This document shows, piece by piece, positions 11,001-26,000 of a stretch of 64,000 nucleotides of DNA (position 1 is its first letter; each line of letters opens with the position of its first letter). The DNA comes from Conchocele bisecta. Lineage: Eukaryota > Mollusca > Bivalvia > Lucinida > Thyasiridae. Made by a program: the position numbers and the translations under genes. The stretch spans positions 72,889,912 to 72,953,911 of the forward strand of contig CM055265.1 of the NCBI GenBank assembly GCA_029237695.1, in the 5' to 3' direction. The notes beneath the pieces are model-generated. The model had not been told where the DNA came from and did not search any database. It was given only the letters and a program-made list of their open reading frames with translations.

Positions 11001-14000
11001 GGCAAAGTAAATGCTTTACCTTTCATTTCTGGGATGGTGGCCACAGAACGAGATGTTCTTGAGGGCAAAGAAATGTGTAAACTCATCCGTGTCTTCATGC
11101 TGAAATGTACATTGTATGTGTGCAAAATCATCCATTTCCGCACCCTTGTTCTAGATTATAAACATTTGTTTGGTCAACACGAATACTATCGACAGCGCTC
11201 CAGATAAGGAATTAGTAATTCAGTATTGTCACTCCATCATTTCTTAAGTAATTGGGCATTTCAAAATTTTAATTGGGTAAAATAAAATCACTCTACTGTT
11301 GACACATTAATAGACAGAAATTATTGAATAGTTTGCTTCGAAATGAAAACATGTCTTGGCATTTCATTAGAATTGTCTCCTTGGAGACAATTGTAATGTA
11401 ATACCAAGATGTGTTTTCATGGAAAATAAGAAAAGTATGCTATATTTGTGGACTGTTTATTGTTTTCTGTAGCATGATAAAGGTATAAATTTTGTTATTG
11501 CTTTTTGATACTCGCTACTTCTGATTTCAATTGGGTTATTGGCAATATTAATTGGGTATTTAAGCAAATACGCAGCTTATCTGTAGCACTGCTAACTATT
11601 AGACTTTGATTTGATACAAAAAGGCACTTTTGTCGACGTGTTAACCTCTCGGAGATAGGCAAGAGGTGATATAGCGTTAGTCCATGTACGTGCGTACGTA
11701 CGTACGTGCGTTAGTAACTTTATTTTTTCAATAACTTATGAACCGTTTCACCGATTTTGATAATATTTGTCCACAATGTGTGACATGGGATGGTACTTTG
11801 TTTTTCATACGACGCACGTCCGACCGCCCAAGGTCAATGCCAAGGAGGACTTATGTTCACCTTGTGTGTAAGGCAAATGCGTTAAAGGTTTGTTTTGTTA
11901 ATTATTATTGTCAAGGCTCTCAGCGAAGGGATTATCTTAATGATAACGATGCCCTTGTTGCGATGTTGTGTTATTATTTATCTCAACGTGTCATAACTAT
12001 ATAAACCTGTTGACATAGTGTGATATTTAACGGAACATGTAATCATTTGTTTTGTCGACATGTCGACTTATTTTCACGTTGTGTCGACTTGTGATATTTA
12101 AGTCGACTGGTCAGGAGAAAGCATTACACCATGTCATCTCGGCATCTCTATGGTAGATATATGCCACCATAGGATCACATGCAGCATAATTCCCGCGTTT
12201 TCACCGGCAATGCATTTATATGTGCATATGACATTTGTTCTATTGTCTGTGGCCTATTTCACCAACATTGCAAAGCATACTTATCTAGCAACGTGTACTT
12301 TGAGGGACTAATCATTTATTTCCCCGAAATGCATTATTTCATATACATGTAGAACTAACGGCTGCATATATTTGATGATTATTATACTGAATGTATTACA
12401 TTATCACAGCCATTTTGGCTGTGATAATGTAATACATTCAGTATCATAAAATTAATCAATTTATCCTTAAATTGAAAATTTCTCCTTCAAAGTGTACTTA
12501 GCAAGATAAGTATACTTTGCAATTTTGGTGAAATATTCTACAAATAGCGTACCCCGGTTTTGCTCTTGTCAAACATACGTATGCCGTACTGGCTCACTTC
12601 TACTGTACACACGGGTGGCGGCTTGCAACTCTTCACCGCCCGCCGTGACAGCGCCACCTAGAAACGAATTATAATTGAGACACGCCATGCGATTTTGTAC
12701 CTTCGCACAGCTGCCTAATCACATGAAATACGATTACAAAAAAATATAATATTTTCCGTAAATGTCGTCAAAAGTTGACAAAAGTTTCAGAGTAAATGCG
12801 GAATTATATTCCGCATGTACTCTGATAATTTTGACAACTTTTGAGTTTATTTATGAACAATATTGTAAATTTTGTAAATTTATTTAATGAAATTACGCAG
12901 ATGGCCGATGTTACAAAATCGCATTGCGTATCTCATAGCACGTGACCACTTATCAATTCCACGAAACTATAAACTGCAAGATTTGGCTCAAAAGGCTAAA
13001 TAACTGCCAGCCTGATACTTGCTACACACACGTCACTGCATGAAGTTGTGCAAGTATGGAGATTCTAGGTGGTACAGTAACAGAGAAATTGACAAAACAT
13101 TGGACTTGGACGCCGCCCACCGCCAGCCCGCCAATCAAATAGCCGGCAGGAGCGTTTTTATTTTGTTTAAAAAAAACGTTAATAAAACTAGTTACCAATA
13201 TCATGAATATCTACCTTTCTAAATCAACATATACTAGACTGGTATTTCTGTTGTATATCATTATGGCGACTGACCTTATTGATAGCCTGGCACAGAACGT
13301 CGTTCCCCTTGTGGTAGTTCACCTCCACCGAGCCCAGGAACCGCAGGTAGAACTTCCGGCACCCGCCCTCCTCTGTAATGCAATGTAACGCAGCAATGTA
13401 AATGCTCCCTTATTATGAGAACACAGCGCTCCAGATAAGCTGCGTATTTGCTTAAATATCCAATTAATATTGCCAAAAACCCAATTGAAATCAGAAGTAG
13501 CGAGTATCAAAAAGAAATACAAATTTTATGGTACCTTTATCATGCTGCAGAAAACAATGAACAGTCCATAAATATAGCACGCTTTTCTTATTTTCCATGA
13601 AAACACATCTTGGTATTTCATTAGAATTGTCTCCAAGGAGACAATTCTAATGAAATGCCAAGACATGTTTTCATTTCGAAGCAAATTATTCAATAATTGC
13701 TGTCTGTTGACGTGTCAACAGTAGTGTGATTTTATTTTACCCAATTAAAATTTTGAAATACCCAATTGCTTAAGAAATGATGGAGTGACAATACTCATTG
13801 ACAATTACTAATTCCGTATCTGGAGCGTGGAGAACCCGTCACGAGCCGTCTCATCAGGATCAAACTTTTTGCAAGTTACTTTCATACTTTTGAGACCAAA
13901 AACACCCCCTTTTCATAAATGGACTAGTCTGAAAATCATTTTGTGACCATTGGATTTGTTGCAAAATTAACACATCAAAATCCATTCCAGTTACTTAGGG

Positions 14001-17000
14001 ATGAACGGGTTAATGGGCGTATTGCGATATTGCGTACGTACCCTCCTCCTCCTCCTCAAGAAACTCTAGGTCTGTGGCGTACATTGACGGGAATATTCCC
14101 TGCTGGTTCGTGCGCAGGTTCACACCTACAACGGTAGTAATGTTCAGAGTGAGAGGCAAAGTGCGCAGTGGTCCCTTTTAAAGGAGGAAGCTGGACGGCC
14201 TAGGTTATCATTACCGTGGTTACTTGTTCGTTTCGCTGCTTACCCAGTAAGCAGTGAGATTAACTTGTAACCAGGGTAACGGTAGATGCACACGAGGCCG
14301 TCCAGCTTCTAAATAGTGAGATGAAATGGTAACCATGGTAACGGTATATCACACGAGTGAAATGAACTAATAACGGTATATTCACACGATGATTGCCAGC
14401 CTCCCAGTAAGTAGTGGCTTTCCAATACACAATGATATGAATTAGTAACCATGGTCACGGTAGATGCACACGAGACTTTCCCGCTTCCTAGTAAGCAGTA
14501 CTATGAACTAGTAACCATGGCAACGGTATATAATAAGATACACAATAGGTTATCCAGCTTGCAAATAAGTAGTGAGATGAACTAGTAACCATGCTAACGG
14601 TATGAACTAGTAACCATGCTAACGGTATGAAATAGTAACCATATTAACGGTATGAACTAGTAACCATGCTAACGGTATGAACTAGTAACCATGCTAACGG
14701 TATTAACTAGTCACCATGCTAACGGTATGAACTAGTCACCATGCTAACGGTATGAACTAGTAACCATGCTAACGGTATTAACTAGTAACCATGCTAACGG
14801 TATGAACTAGTAACCATGCTAACGGTATTAAGTATGAACTAGTAACCATGCTAACGGTATTAACTAGTAACCATGCTAACGGTATTAACTAGTAACCATG
14901 CTAACGGTATGAACTAGTAACCATGCTAACGGTATGAACTAGTCACCATGCTAACGGTATGAACTAGTCACCATGCTAACGGTATGAACTAGTAACCATG
15001 CTAACGGTATTAACTAGTAACCATGCTAACGGTATATGTACACGAGGATGTCCAGCTTCCCAGTAGGTAATGGGATGAACTAGTTACCATGGTTAAGATG
15101 TACGTATAAACGGGAGATAAACTAGAAACCAAGGTAAGGTTATATACACACTTTTCAGCTTTCCAGTAAGCAATGAGATAAATCAGTAACCATGGTAACG
15201 ATATATGCATACTAGGCTGTTCAACTTCCCAGTCAGTAACCCGGGTTACCCAATATGCAGTGAGATGAACTAGTAACTATGGCTTCTGTGTGCAGAAAAG
15301 TATCAGTGGATGAGCCACATCCCTATAATTGGGTCATCTGTAGCCTATTTCACCAACATTGCAAAGTATACTTTACTAGCAAAGTATACTTTGAGGGAGT
15401 AATCATTTATTTTTCCTGAAATGCATTATTTCATATAGAACTAACAAATGCATGTATTTCATGATTAAAAGTATGCAGAATTATTATACTGAATTTATTA
15501 CATTATCACAGCCATAATGGCTGTGATAATGTAATAACTTCAATATAATAAAAATTAATAAATTTATGATAAAATTGAAAATTTCTCCCTCAAAGTATAC
15601 TTTGCTACTAAAGTATACTTTGCAATGTTGATGAAATAGGCCCCTGTACCACTGTGGCGGCTATGTATTCCTATGTTATTTTCGCAGTGGGCAGTTGCCT
15701 ACATATCGTTCCAAGACTATACCCTTGTCATCACGTTTACTTCTATCATTTTTTGTTCGCTGGTGGCTTTATTGGCAGTTGTCTTCTTCGACGCATATGT
15801 TACATTATTCTGTTATATATTGTCCTTATTATGTAACGGATTTTGATGAAGTATCAAACGCGTCTTGTTAAGCTGCATTGGGTGGTCTCGGTACTTTGGC
15901 TCATACTTCTGTCGTTTTTGCGAAGAATCCATTACTGAAACTTCCAAAATCGCCTTTGATTCAAAGTATATATATATATATATATATATTAGTAATTGTT
16001 GTTGTTGTTGCAACCACGTGATCATGCACCTTGATGTATATACCTTCACACCAGAAGTCGTCGCCAGTTTTCTTGACGTGAATCGGATCTCCTATCTCTA
16101 TGGACATTTCGTCCGGGTGTCGCGGTATAAATGGGTGCATGCCGCGATGTGTTACCGCCAAATCGCGGTAGTTCGTGGACGACACAGGTAGTTGAGGCTT
16201 CTTACTGCAATCTGAGGAACAAACGAGAGACAGATATACATTTCAGTAACCTATTTCACCAACATTGCAAAGTATACTTTTCTAGCAAAGTATACTTTGA
16301 GGGAGAAATTTTCAATTGAAGGATAAATTTATTAATTTTTATTATTCTGAATGTATTACATTATCACAGCCATTTTGGCTGTGATAATGTAATACGTTCA
16401 GTATAATAATTCTTCATACTTTTAATCATCAACTATATGCAGTTGTTAGTTCTATATGAAATTATGCATTTCGGGTAAACATAAATGATTACTCCCTCAA
16501 AGTATACATTGCTAGAAAAGTATACTTTGTAATGTTGGTGAAATCGGTTACAGATACGCTAATCATGTATTTTTATCATGAAATGTAATCGTGACAATAC
16601 ACAAAATGTAAATGCTTGGATTTAACGACAGCACTGGCTCGATGACCATGCATGTCGTTTTCGAAGAAGGGGAGAAAGGAAGGAGGTGGGTACAGAGGAA
16701 ACCGGCCGCAGGAGGCATAGCTCTTATTAGAATAGTCCCCTCTGGTTCTTTAACGTGCCCAGACTCTCCTTCAAATCTGATATACGGGACCGCCTTTTAA
16801 ATTCTCCATCGGAAAGGACTAGTAGAGCAGGAAATACAAAGTATCTCAGAAATACTGACGCCTTGGCCGAGAATCGAACCCCAGAGGCGCCAGCGAGGCA
16901 GTCCGACGGAGTTACCCCTCGGCCACGGTCTGCTCGTTTGACAATAAACCCAAACTATGTCGTTTAAATAGTTCATCCACTTGTCACATGATGTAAATAG

Positions 17001-20000
17001 TTTTCATATGACGTCATGACATCCGGGTACTTTCCACGTAGCCGCCATCTTTGTGGGCAACATTGAGTTTTCAACAATTTTACCAGTTTAAATATCGCAA
17101 AATTTGGACTAAACGACGAAACGGCTGTTAACCATTTCATCTCTACGCAAACAGCCCGGTTTCCCAATGTTTGCAAACAGTGTGGATCCAGATGATCCGG
17201 CTCGTAACGAACCGTCTCACCAGGATCTGCACTGTTTGTGGATATTTTCTGATTTCTTTTTTTACAAAACATCCCTTTTCTGATCAATTGAATAGTTGAA
17301 AATGCTGTGTAAAAGGGCCCATGCCAGTTACATGTACATGTATTAATTTAACAGCATTGTAACTTTGTGACCTGAATTTGCTGGCTATCACGCAGTATGA
17401 CTTGCAAGTTACCTTGTGTGACAGCCAAAAAATGCAGGTCATATGTGGCTGTGAGTATATTCAACTACCATTTTGAAATACCTGATTTATTTCCCCGAGA
17501 AATCTGGAATCAGTGCGAAGCCGGTACTTCAAAATGATAGTGGAATAAATTGTATATTACATGCACTTCGAAAAATGTGAAATTTGCTCTTAGGCCAGCT
17601 TATAACGTTGTCAAAATTGACACTTTTGACGTTATCGTATGAATTGTTTCTTCGCCGGAAATGACGTCAAAACAGGACGTCAATTACGTCTCGCGGACGT
17701 CTAGGAGGAAATATTTGCTTCAAGGAAATAAATCCCTCCCATCACGATAAATCACTGGGTAGCATGTGATATTTATCCCGTCAACACAGTGCGTATATGC
17801 CGTGAAACACGGTGCCGTGGAACATTTTTGATATCCAGTCAATACAATTTTTGCATTTTACAGCCATTTGTAGGTGTTGACGGGATAAATAGAATAGTAG
17901 GTTAGTGCCGTGAATGGGAAAAAATATCTGGCGCGGCACGGAAACGGGATGTGCTCGGCAGAGCCTCGCCCATCCCGTTTCCTGAGCCTTGCCAGATATT
18001 TTTTCCCATTCACGGCACTAACCTACTATTCTCTATCTATACTCACGGACAGAAGTAGTGTCCCCTTTACTCTCTTGTTGATTGTGGACAATGTATCTGA
18101 GATAGTTAAATTATTGTTTTTGCATGCAAACGTCAACTACTGTTAAACCATTTTATCATGAAAATCAAACGTCGCAACGTCGAGCATGTAAGATTAGCAC
18201 GGTGTTTGTTGGTAATGTTCGAATCATCCGAATATTGTTTGGAGCAATACGAGTAACCTTGGTAACCAGAATAACCATGGTCATCCACCCCAGCGAAACG
18301 TTTCGGAACCGTGACTTCTAACATGGTGATGTCATTTTCTGACAATTTCTCACAACTTTGATTTGCCACCGTAGACACCATGCTAGCATCATGTTTGGAT
18401 TTGTGTGTTTTTATCAATCCGGGGCATGTGCTTAGAACGTTTACTGCACGAGTTTGTGCAAGTGAAAGCCAGTTATGGGTCACGTGGTCTAATTGTCCAT
18501 TTTACGTATCCTGTGACGCCACGCTTTACTGAACAATGCAACTACTGTGTTTAACGTAATGTCATATGTGACTCCAACCCGAGCTAGTAAACTATATGTG
18601 ATTACATGATCAAATAATATGACAATACAACAGGGGACACTACTTGTGTTCATGAGTATATACATGTATATCGTAAACAGGCTACAAGAGTGTGGTATTT
18701 GATCAGTAGCCAATTTCATCAACATTGCAAATCATACTTATCTAGCAAAGTATACTTTGAGGGAGTAATCATTTATTTTTCCCAAAAGATAATCATAGGG
18801 AGTTTATCATTTATTTTTTTATGCAGTTATTTCATATATGTATAACTAACAACTGCATATATTTGGTGATTAAAAGTATGCAGAATTATTATAATGAATT
18901 TATTACATTATCACAGCCAAAATGGCTGTGATAATGTAATAAATTCAGTATAATAAAAGTTAATAAATTTATCCTTAAATTGAATATTTCTCCCTCAAAG
19001 TATACTTTGCTAGATAAGTATACTTTGCAATGTTGATGAAATAGGCTACTGGAGCTACACTGGTCACAATTTCTCCATTTCTCTAGTCACAGTCATATAT
19101 ACCTTTGGTATCTTTGGCATGTCTAGGCGGCTCAGGGACAAATGGCACTGTTGGCAGCTCCGATCGTGCTGTACGCTTCTCCCTTTCTGTGTCTGAGTGA
19201 GACACGTCGACGTCTTCACTTATATTCACATCCGCCGCAGTTTTCTCAGACGCTCCGTCAGATGATGTTGAGTCCTCTCTCAAATACACATTATCCGAAT
19301 TTAAATACGCCCGGGTGTTCTTGGATACAGTGTTAAATTTGGCAGCTATAAGTTCCTGAAGGAAATGAGAACTGTATTTTGGGTATGCATGGTCTTTATT
19401 AGGCCTATACTTGCGGGTTTTGGTGTCATGGACAAACACGTCATCGGATTCAGAGTCACTATTCTCTGGCCTCGTTAGCGCGTCCTGTAACTCATCGGCT
19501 AAACACTTTTCATTCTTTAAATTTATTGGTGCCTGGATCTTTGTTGAACCTGAAATATAAATTAATGTGACATCAAAAATAACCCATCACTATCAAGCAC
19601 TAATGTATTGTTTTAATGACACCGAAATAAATAAATCTCGCCGTTTCATTAAACTTTGTACGACTTAAGTGCAACAATAATGTGTATAACAAAATTCGCA
19701 TTAGCAGTCGATTTTGTGAAATCTTGGGCGGATTTGTTCAGATGTAATGACCCTTACATGTAGGGGGAAACAGCTAACGTTAATGAATCACGTTAATGTG
19801 TGAAGTCAATTTATAGAAATCTTCGTACGAACATTGTTATCGTACGAAGTTTAGTGAAACGGGCCTCTGATTCTAGATTGGCCATAGATGCCACAAGTAT
19901 CAGTTGTCCGGTTACAAAATATGTCTCTGTCAACAGACCAGTTAACTGACATAATTGAGACACGCCATGTGATTTTGTACCTTCTAACATCTGCGTAATT

Positions 20001-23000
20001 TCATGAAACAGTTTACAAAATTTACAATATTTTCCGTAAATGGCGTCAAAAGTGGACAAAACTTTCAGAGTACATGCGGAAATATATTCCGCATGTATTC
20101 TGAAATGTTTGTCAGCTTTTGACTTTATGTGTGAAAACTGTTGTACATTTTGTAAATATATTTAATGAAATTACGCAGATGTCCGATGGTACAAAATCGC
20201 ATGGCGTTTCTCATATTGTCTTCGTGTATTGCAGTGAGAGATCGTCGTTAGTTATCTCCCGTTGAATTTATTTATAGAAATCCGGTCCAAATTGTGTAGT
20301 TTATGGCTTTATTGCTTGTAAAAAGGGCGTAATGTAGCATGATTTGTTATGAAAAGGAGCAATTATTATAGGAATGAATGGCTTTTTTGTGGAATTTATC
20401 GGGGTATAAACTTGGAAAAGTCGCGGGAATACTGGACGAAGGCCGGACTTTTCCAAGTTTATATCCCCGATAAATTCCACAAAAAGGCCATTCATTCCTT
20501 ATAATTCCAGTATTTGAAATAAATTCATCAAGAAAATGTGTTTATTTTCCGTTTTCTTGAGAATTATTTTAACTGCGCCTCACGGTTACGGAAAGTAGTT
20601 CGGCATGGGAGTTTACTGGGATATAAATTTTGGACAGAACTTGCTACGGACCAATCAAATGTTAGGGAATTGTGTAAATATTTTTGTGCTGGAATTATAG
20701 TGATTTCCACTAATGTTGATCCAGATCGTCCTACATATATGCGCAATCTGATCCGGGATTGCATTATTTACCAGATATTTTCCATCTGATTAATGTTACT
20801 GCAATCATTGTAGACTCAGATCAGACTACACAGATGTGATATGTGTCTACTCTGTTCACAAAACTGAATTTTGTGTGCTAATCAGTAAGAAATAAACTCC
20901 GATATAAGGTATAGGACCTGATCTCTATAAATAGATTTGCAAAGGGATATTTTATCGACGGTTCACTGGGGAACAGTTGGTGTGGTTGCATTTTGATATG
21001 TATTTCGCGTACTGTTGCTTTCCTTCTGGGACCACCACCGTTGGTCGCAGAGTGTCTGTTTGTGTGCGTGCCATGTGTGCGCTAGTGTCTTCTTTCCATG
21101 GGTTCACGTGTCTCATTTTTATGGAAGCCCTGGACTTCTGACTTCATTACTTCTAACTTCCTACTTCAGTACTTTCTACTTATAACTTCATTACTTCTAA
21201 CTTGCTTACTTCCTTCTAACTTCTTTACTTCTGACTTCTAACTTCCAGTAAATAAGAAGTAATGACGTTAGAATTAAGGAATGAAGGTTAGAAGTATTGA
21301 AATCAGATGTCCCTCCACGGCTTCCATACAAATGTATGGAAGCCCTGGAGGGACTTCTGACTTCAAAACTTCTAGCTTCCTTACTTCTAACTTCCAACTT
21401 CATTACTTCCTACTTCTAACTTCATCACTTCTTACGTCTAACTTCCTTACTTGTATCGTCATTACTTCTTAGAAGTAATGATGTTAGAAGTAAGGAAGTT
21501 ATAAGTAAGGGAGTAGTTAGAAGGAATGAAGTTAGAAGTATTGAAATCAGAAGTCCCTCCAGGGCTTCCATACAAATGAGACACATGTTCTCTATTGCTA
21601 ATACTGTTGAACATACATGTACTAAACATATATATATATTCGCTTCCAAAACATGACGTGTTTACAATAATATTTACAATAACAATCTGTCATGCTAAAT
21701 TGGCGGACCTATAACTGTATTGCCTTCTCGCTCAATTGTGTATGGTATATGCTGGCAACCAGTTCTCTGAACCAACCATATTGATCGACGCAATCGTTAT
21801 ATATTGTCCCACGGCTGGCGAACAAACAGGACTTTACGACGTTCGCGACCAGTATATCGCCAGATCAGCCTGCGCAACTGCGCAGTCTGATCTGGCGATA
21901 TACTGGTCGCCGGTCGGTTAATGGTTAGTAGACTTATACTGTAGCAAAACATTTAAACCGTAATCCGACAGTGTGGCTACAAACGGATCACGGTCTTCAA
22001 GCAGAAAACCTGATATAAAGGTTCGGTTTTCAGGAGACGACCCATGGATGCTATATAGAGAATCTTACATGAGTGATGATTTAATAATGTTATTCAATAA
22101 TCGAGTTTGCTTCTTTCATCAGAAACGAGGTTGTGTTGAAGCTGTTCTTGGTTTTCCAACCATGATCTTCAACCACCACCATTTTGAAATACACCAGTAT
22201 AATCATGAGTATATCAATCAATCGAAAATTTAATGAGAAAATGATGAAGTAAATATATTAGATTCATTTCGGAAATATTTTGTAAGATCTAGTGACATAA
22301 CTGCAATGTATTAGGGATGAGCCGTTGAAAATATAAACAATACAGTAAAACCTCTCTAAACTGGACACACAGGCAGTCTCTGTATCATTAGTTGTCTGGG
22401 TTTCATTTTCACCTATCGCTGGTGAAAGTGCCTGTTCAAGTTCGCAGAGCACATCCGCATACATTGGTATAGTCATATGTCTGATTTACGGTGGAAACTC
22501 TCTAAACCGGACACCCTGGGGACATCCTTTTCTCAATAATCTCGAACCGCTATTCCATGTATTCGGACCTTAGAAATGTGCAACTAACAAATGGGGTGGG
22601 GGTAGTAAGAGATAATCCGCGAGATTTAGCGAGTGGAATATCGATCGTACATACGGAGGAACGTTATCGAACTGTGTTATCGCATCCTCATGTCCATACA
22701 TTGCGTGTGCTGTGTAAATGCAGAAACAAAACTCTAAAATGTATCACAGATGTGATAACTAAAGCTCAAACGTTACACACAACAGAAATCGCCAAGTATC
22801 TACACATTCATTTTTTCCGAATTGTCGAGCCCATTTTTAATGTCAAAATACGTGTAATTCGCGGTAGTATTAGTAAATTGTATGTTGGTAACAATACACC
22901 TAAAACCACCAGAGATACCGAAATAACCCATAAAACAACGAAACATATACCGTTATTCAAGAATTGAACTGATAAAATGTTGGTATAAGTTGGAATGCCT

Positions 23001-26000
23001 GTTGGTATGGAGTTCCAAATATATACTGTGTGCATATCTTGGTATTTCATTAGAATTGTCTCCTTGGAGACAATTCTAATGAAATGCCAAGATGTGTGTT
23101 TTCATGATTGCTGAGGAAAATGAATACTTATAATACTCTGTCAATCTGTCTACGTATAAGGTATATATCAGACACGCCATGCGATTTCATGCATGTAATT
23201 TCATTAAATGCGTTTACAACAATTTTCATAAATAAATTCGAACGTGGATACCAGTAGCCTATTTCACCAACATTGCAAAGTATACTTTTCTAGCAAAGTA
23301 TACTTTGAGGGAGAAATTTTCAATTTATGGATAAATTTATGAATTTTATTATACTGAATTTATTACATTATCACAGCCATTTTGGCTGTGATAATGTAAT
23401 AAATTCAGTATAATAATTCTGCATACTTTGAATAAACACATATTTCCAGTCGTTAGTTCTATATTAAATAATGCATTTTGGGGAAAGTAAATGATTACTC
23501 CCTCAAAGTATACTTTGCTAGATAAGTATACTTTGCAATTTTGATGAAATCGGCTACAGATGCGTGAAACCACCAGATAGTCAACGCCGTTAGTTCGGAA
23601 GTATAGTATATAGTGCATGTAGTTTCATGAAATTGTTTACAAATTTTACAATACTTTCCGTAAATGGCGTCAAAAGTTTACTACATGTTCAGAGCGGAAT
23701 TTGACTTTATTTATGAAAAATATTGTAAATTTTGTAAACAAATTTCGTGAAATTACGCAGATGTCCGAAGGTACAAAATCACATGGTGTGTCTCATATGT
23801 GGCTGTGAGTGTAGAAATGTACATAACTTTAGCATGTGTGCTATATTGACTTATGACTGAATTATTAATTACACTGTAAGGTGGTCACCCATCTATCAAC
23901 GATGTTTAATATACGTGTTGCATAGTTAAAGTACAATTGTAATGTATATACATATGTATATGTTTAGAACGTGATGATGAATCAAATTTAGTCGTCTGCT
24001 GTTTTTTATGTTCCATTTTTTTTTCTCATAAAAAACATGGTTTGACAGAAGAAATATGCTACAAAACCATTACAATTTTCGATTCCCGCATTGTAAGAGT
24101 TATATACAATCACGGGCCGGTCTGTTACACAGGGGGATGACACTATTCCCCGTAGTGTCAAGATACATGTCGGCGCTATTGATTGCTGCCATCGCCAGTA
24201 TATACGTGGGTGTCTTGTGACGCAAATACGGTCGGTCGCCCGTTGACACTATTGGTATTGTGACATGCCAGACCACTGTAGATATCTATTGGCATGTCCA
24301 GCACTTGACAACATACCGAGTCCATAAATAACACCATTTATTATATACCTACCTATGAAATACATAGTTATACGATGTAAATAAAAGTAATATGTTCTCA
24401 TCGATGAAATAAACAACTTCCGGTGAAAATATGACTACTTCCGCTGTCTATATTCATAACGCGCATCTGCAGTGCCGGACTGCAAATAGGCTGCAAATAA
24501 ACATTCATTACCGTATACAGTCTAAAGAACTGCTAATTTCCATGGAGCGGTATATAATAAATAGAATATTCATATTTTTGCAAGGAATATGACATATACA
24601 TGTTCATCTCGTGGTGTGAAATGTCCATATTTCACGAGTGCCTAACGGCACTCGTGAAATATGGACATTTCACACCACTCAATGAACATATATGTCATAT
24701 TCGTTGCAAAAATATGAATATCCTCTATGTACCTTCATGTGTGCATGTAGAACGTGGGTGGACATACAGGATATAGTGTTATAAGTAATGCGCCCTGCTT
24801 TGGATTTCCTCCCATCGCCGTTTTCAGACATTTATTTCGATAAAATGCAACATTTTCCGTAAAAAAAACATTGAATTGAAAGTTAACACAAAATGTAGAA
24901 TTCAATTCCGCATGCGCTCTGAATTACTGGCAGTCACGTCACTTGAGGAAGCATTATTACTGATATACGTGTGTTACTACTGATACTAGTAGTGGAAAGT
25001 CATATCAAGTTCTAAATATGGCCGTACGTCTAGCGAATATATGAGACACGCCATGTGATTTTTTACCTTCGGACATCTGCGTAATTTCAGTAAATACGTT
25101 TACAAAATTTACAAAAAAAATCATAAATAAAGTAGTCCCCTTACTTCACTGACCACTTCAATTCCAGAGCCGGTCACAGGGGCGGATCCAGCATTTGGGG
25201 AACGGGGGGGGGGGTGGTTGTCTAGTTGCGAAGGTAACTCTTGCAAATTGCAAGAGGTACCGTTCGCAACTAGGGGGTTGTCCTATTTTCGAGCTCTTCG
25301 AAATGCACTTTCCTGTGTTTTACGGCATTTAATTTCAGACTCCAACTCGTGATAAACTGTGATCTATGTAAACAAAACTCAAAGTGGCTGAACGGGGGGG
25401 GGGTTGCAACCCCGGAACCCCCCCCCCCCCCCCCCCCACCCCCCCCCCCCCCCCCCCCCCCCTCCTCCAGATCCGCCCCTGTGTCAATTAATGAAGATGG
25501 AAGAGACTGTTTCAGCTGAAATCACCTGGGCCATGATTCTGACTGTCCTTAATCCTTAGAATGCGGGAACCAAAACTTGTGATCTGCTGTTGTTTTATAT
25601 TTGCCTTTTCGCAATAAAAAAATGGTTTGTACTTTAGAAACTTGCAGTAGAGTAAACGAATCCAGGTCCGCAACATTCGTACCCCCAAAGGTTCATCCTT
25701 TGTCACCTTTGGCGGCCACTGGACTCCGCCTAAAAATCATTGTTTTGAACCATTCTATTCATTCATGATTTGGTTGAACCAAATCTTGAATTAATATAAT
25801 GGTTCAAAATTACCGCGGAACAGTCTATGTCATATAGTTATGGGTTACGCACGTCAACTTGACTAAATGATGATCTGCGTAAGCTTTGAATGGACTGCAC
25901 GGATGCGCAGACTGCTGTGACGTTACGCTGTTTGCGCACTTTGTTACTTGCCATTTCTCTGGCGGCTGCCTATTTAGCAAGGATCGGTTATGTTGTGCAC

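Noticed and set aside
10932..11207. 91-codon plus-strand frame
   Set aside because: Antisense of the JIP PTB exon at 11020-11099; the minus-strand reading is clearly conserved.
14579..15035. CRISPR-like regular repeats
   Set aside because: Units are contiguous 25-bp repeats with no unique spacers, in an intron of an animal gene: a minisatellite.
15654..15836. Hydrophobic 60-codon plus-strand frame as a membrane peptide
   Set aside because: Lies between two MITEs in a JIP intron; no support beyond being open.
16870..16945. Functional tRNA gene
   Set aside because: A and B boxes are present but no acceptor stem can be closed; it continues into a SINE body.
22557..22967. 136-codon plus-strand frame
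   Set aside because: No recognisable domain, no splice partners, composition not convincing; next to a pogo-like end.
24120..24310. Open minus-strand stretch at about 24200
   Set aside because: No splice pair fitting the JIP phases, and no recognisable motif.
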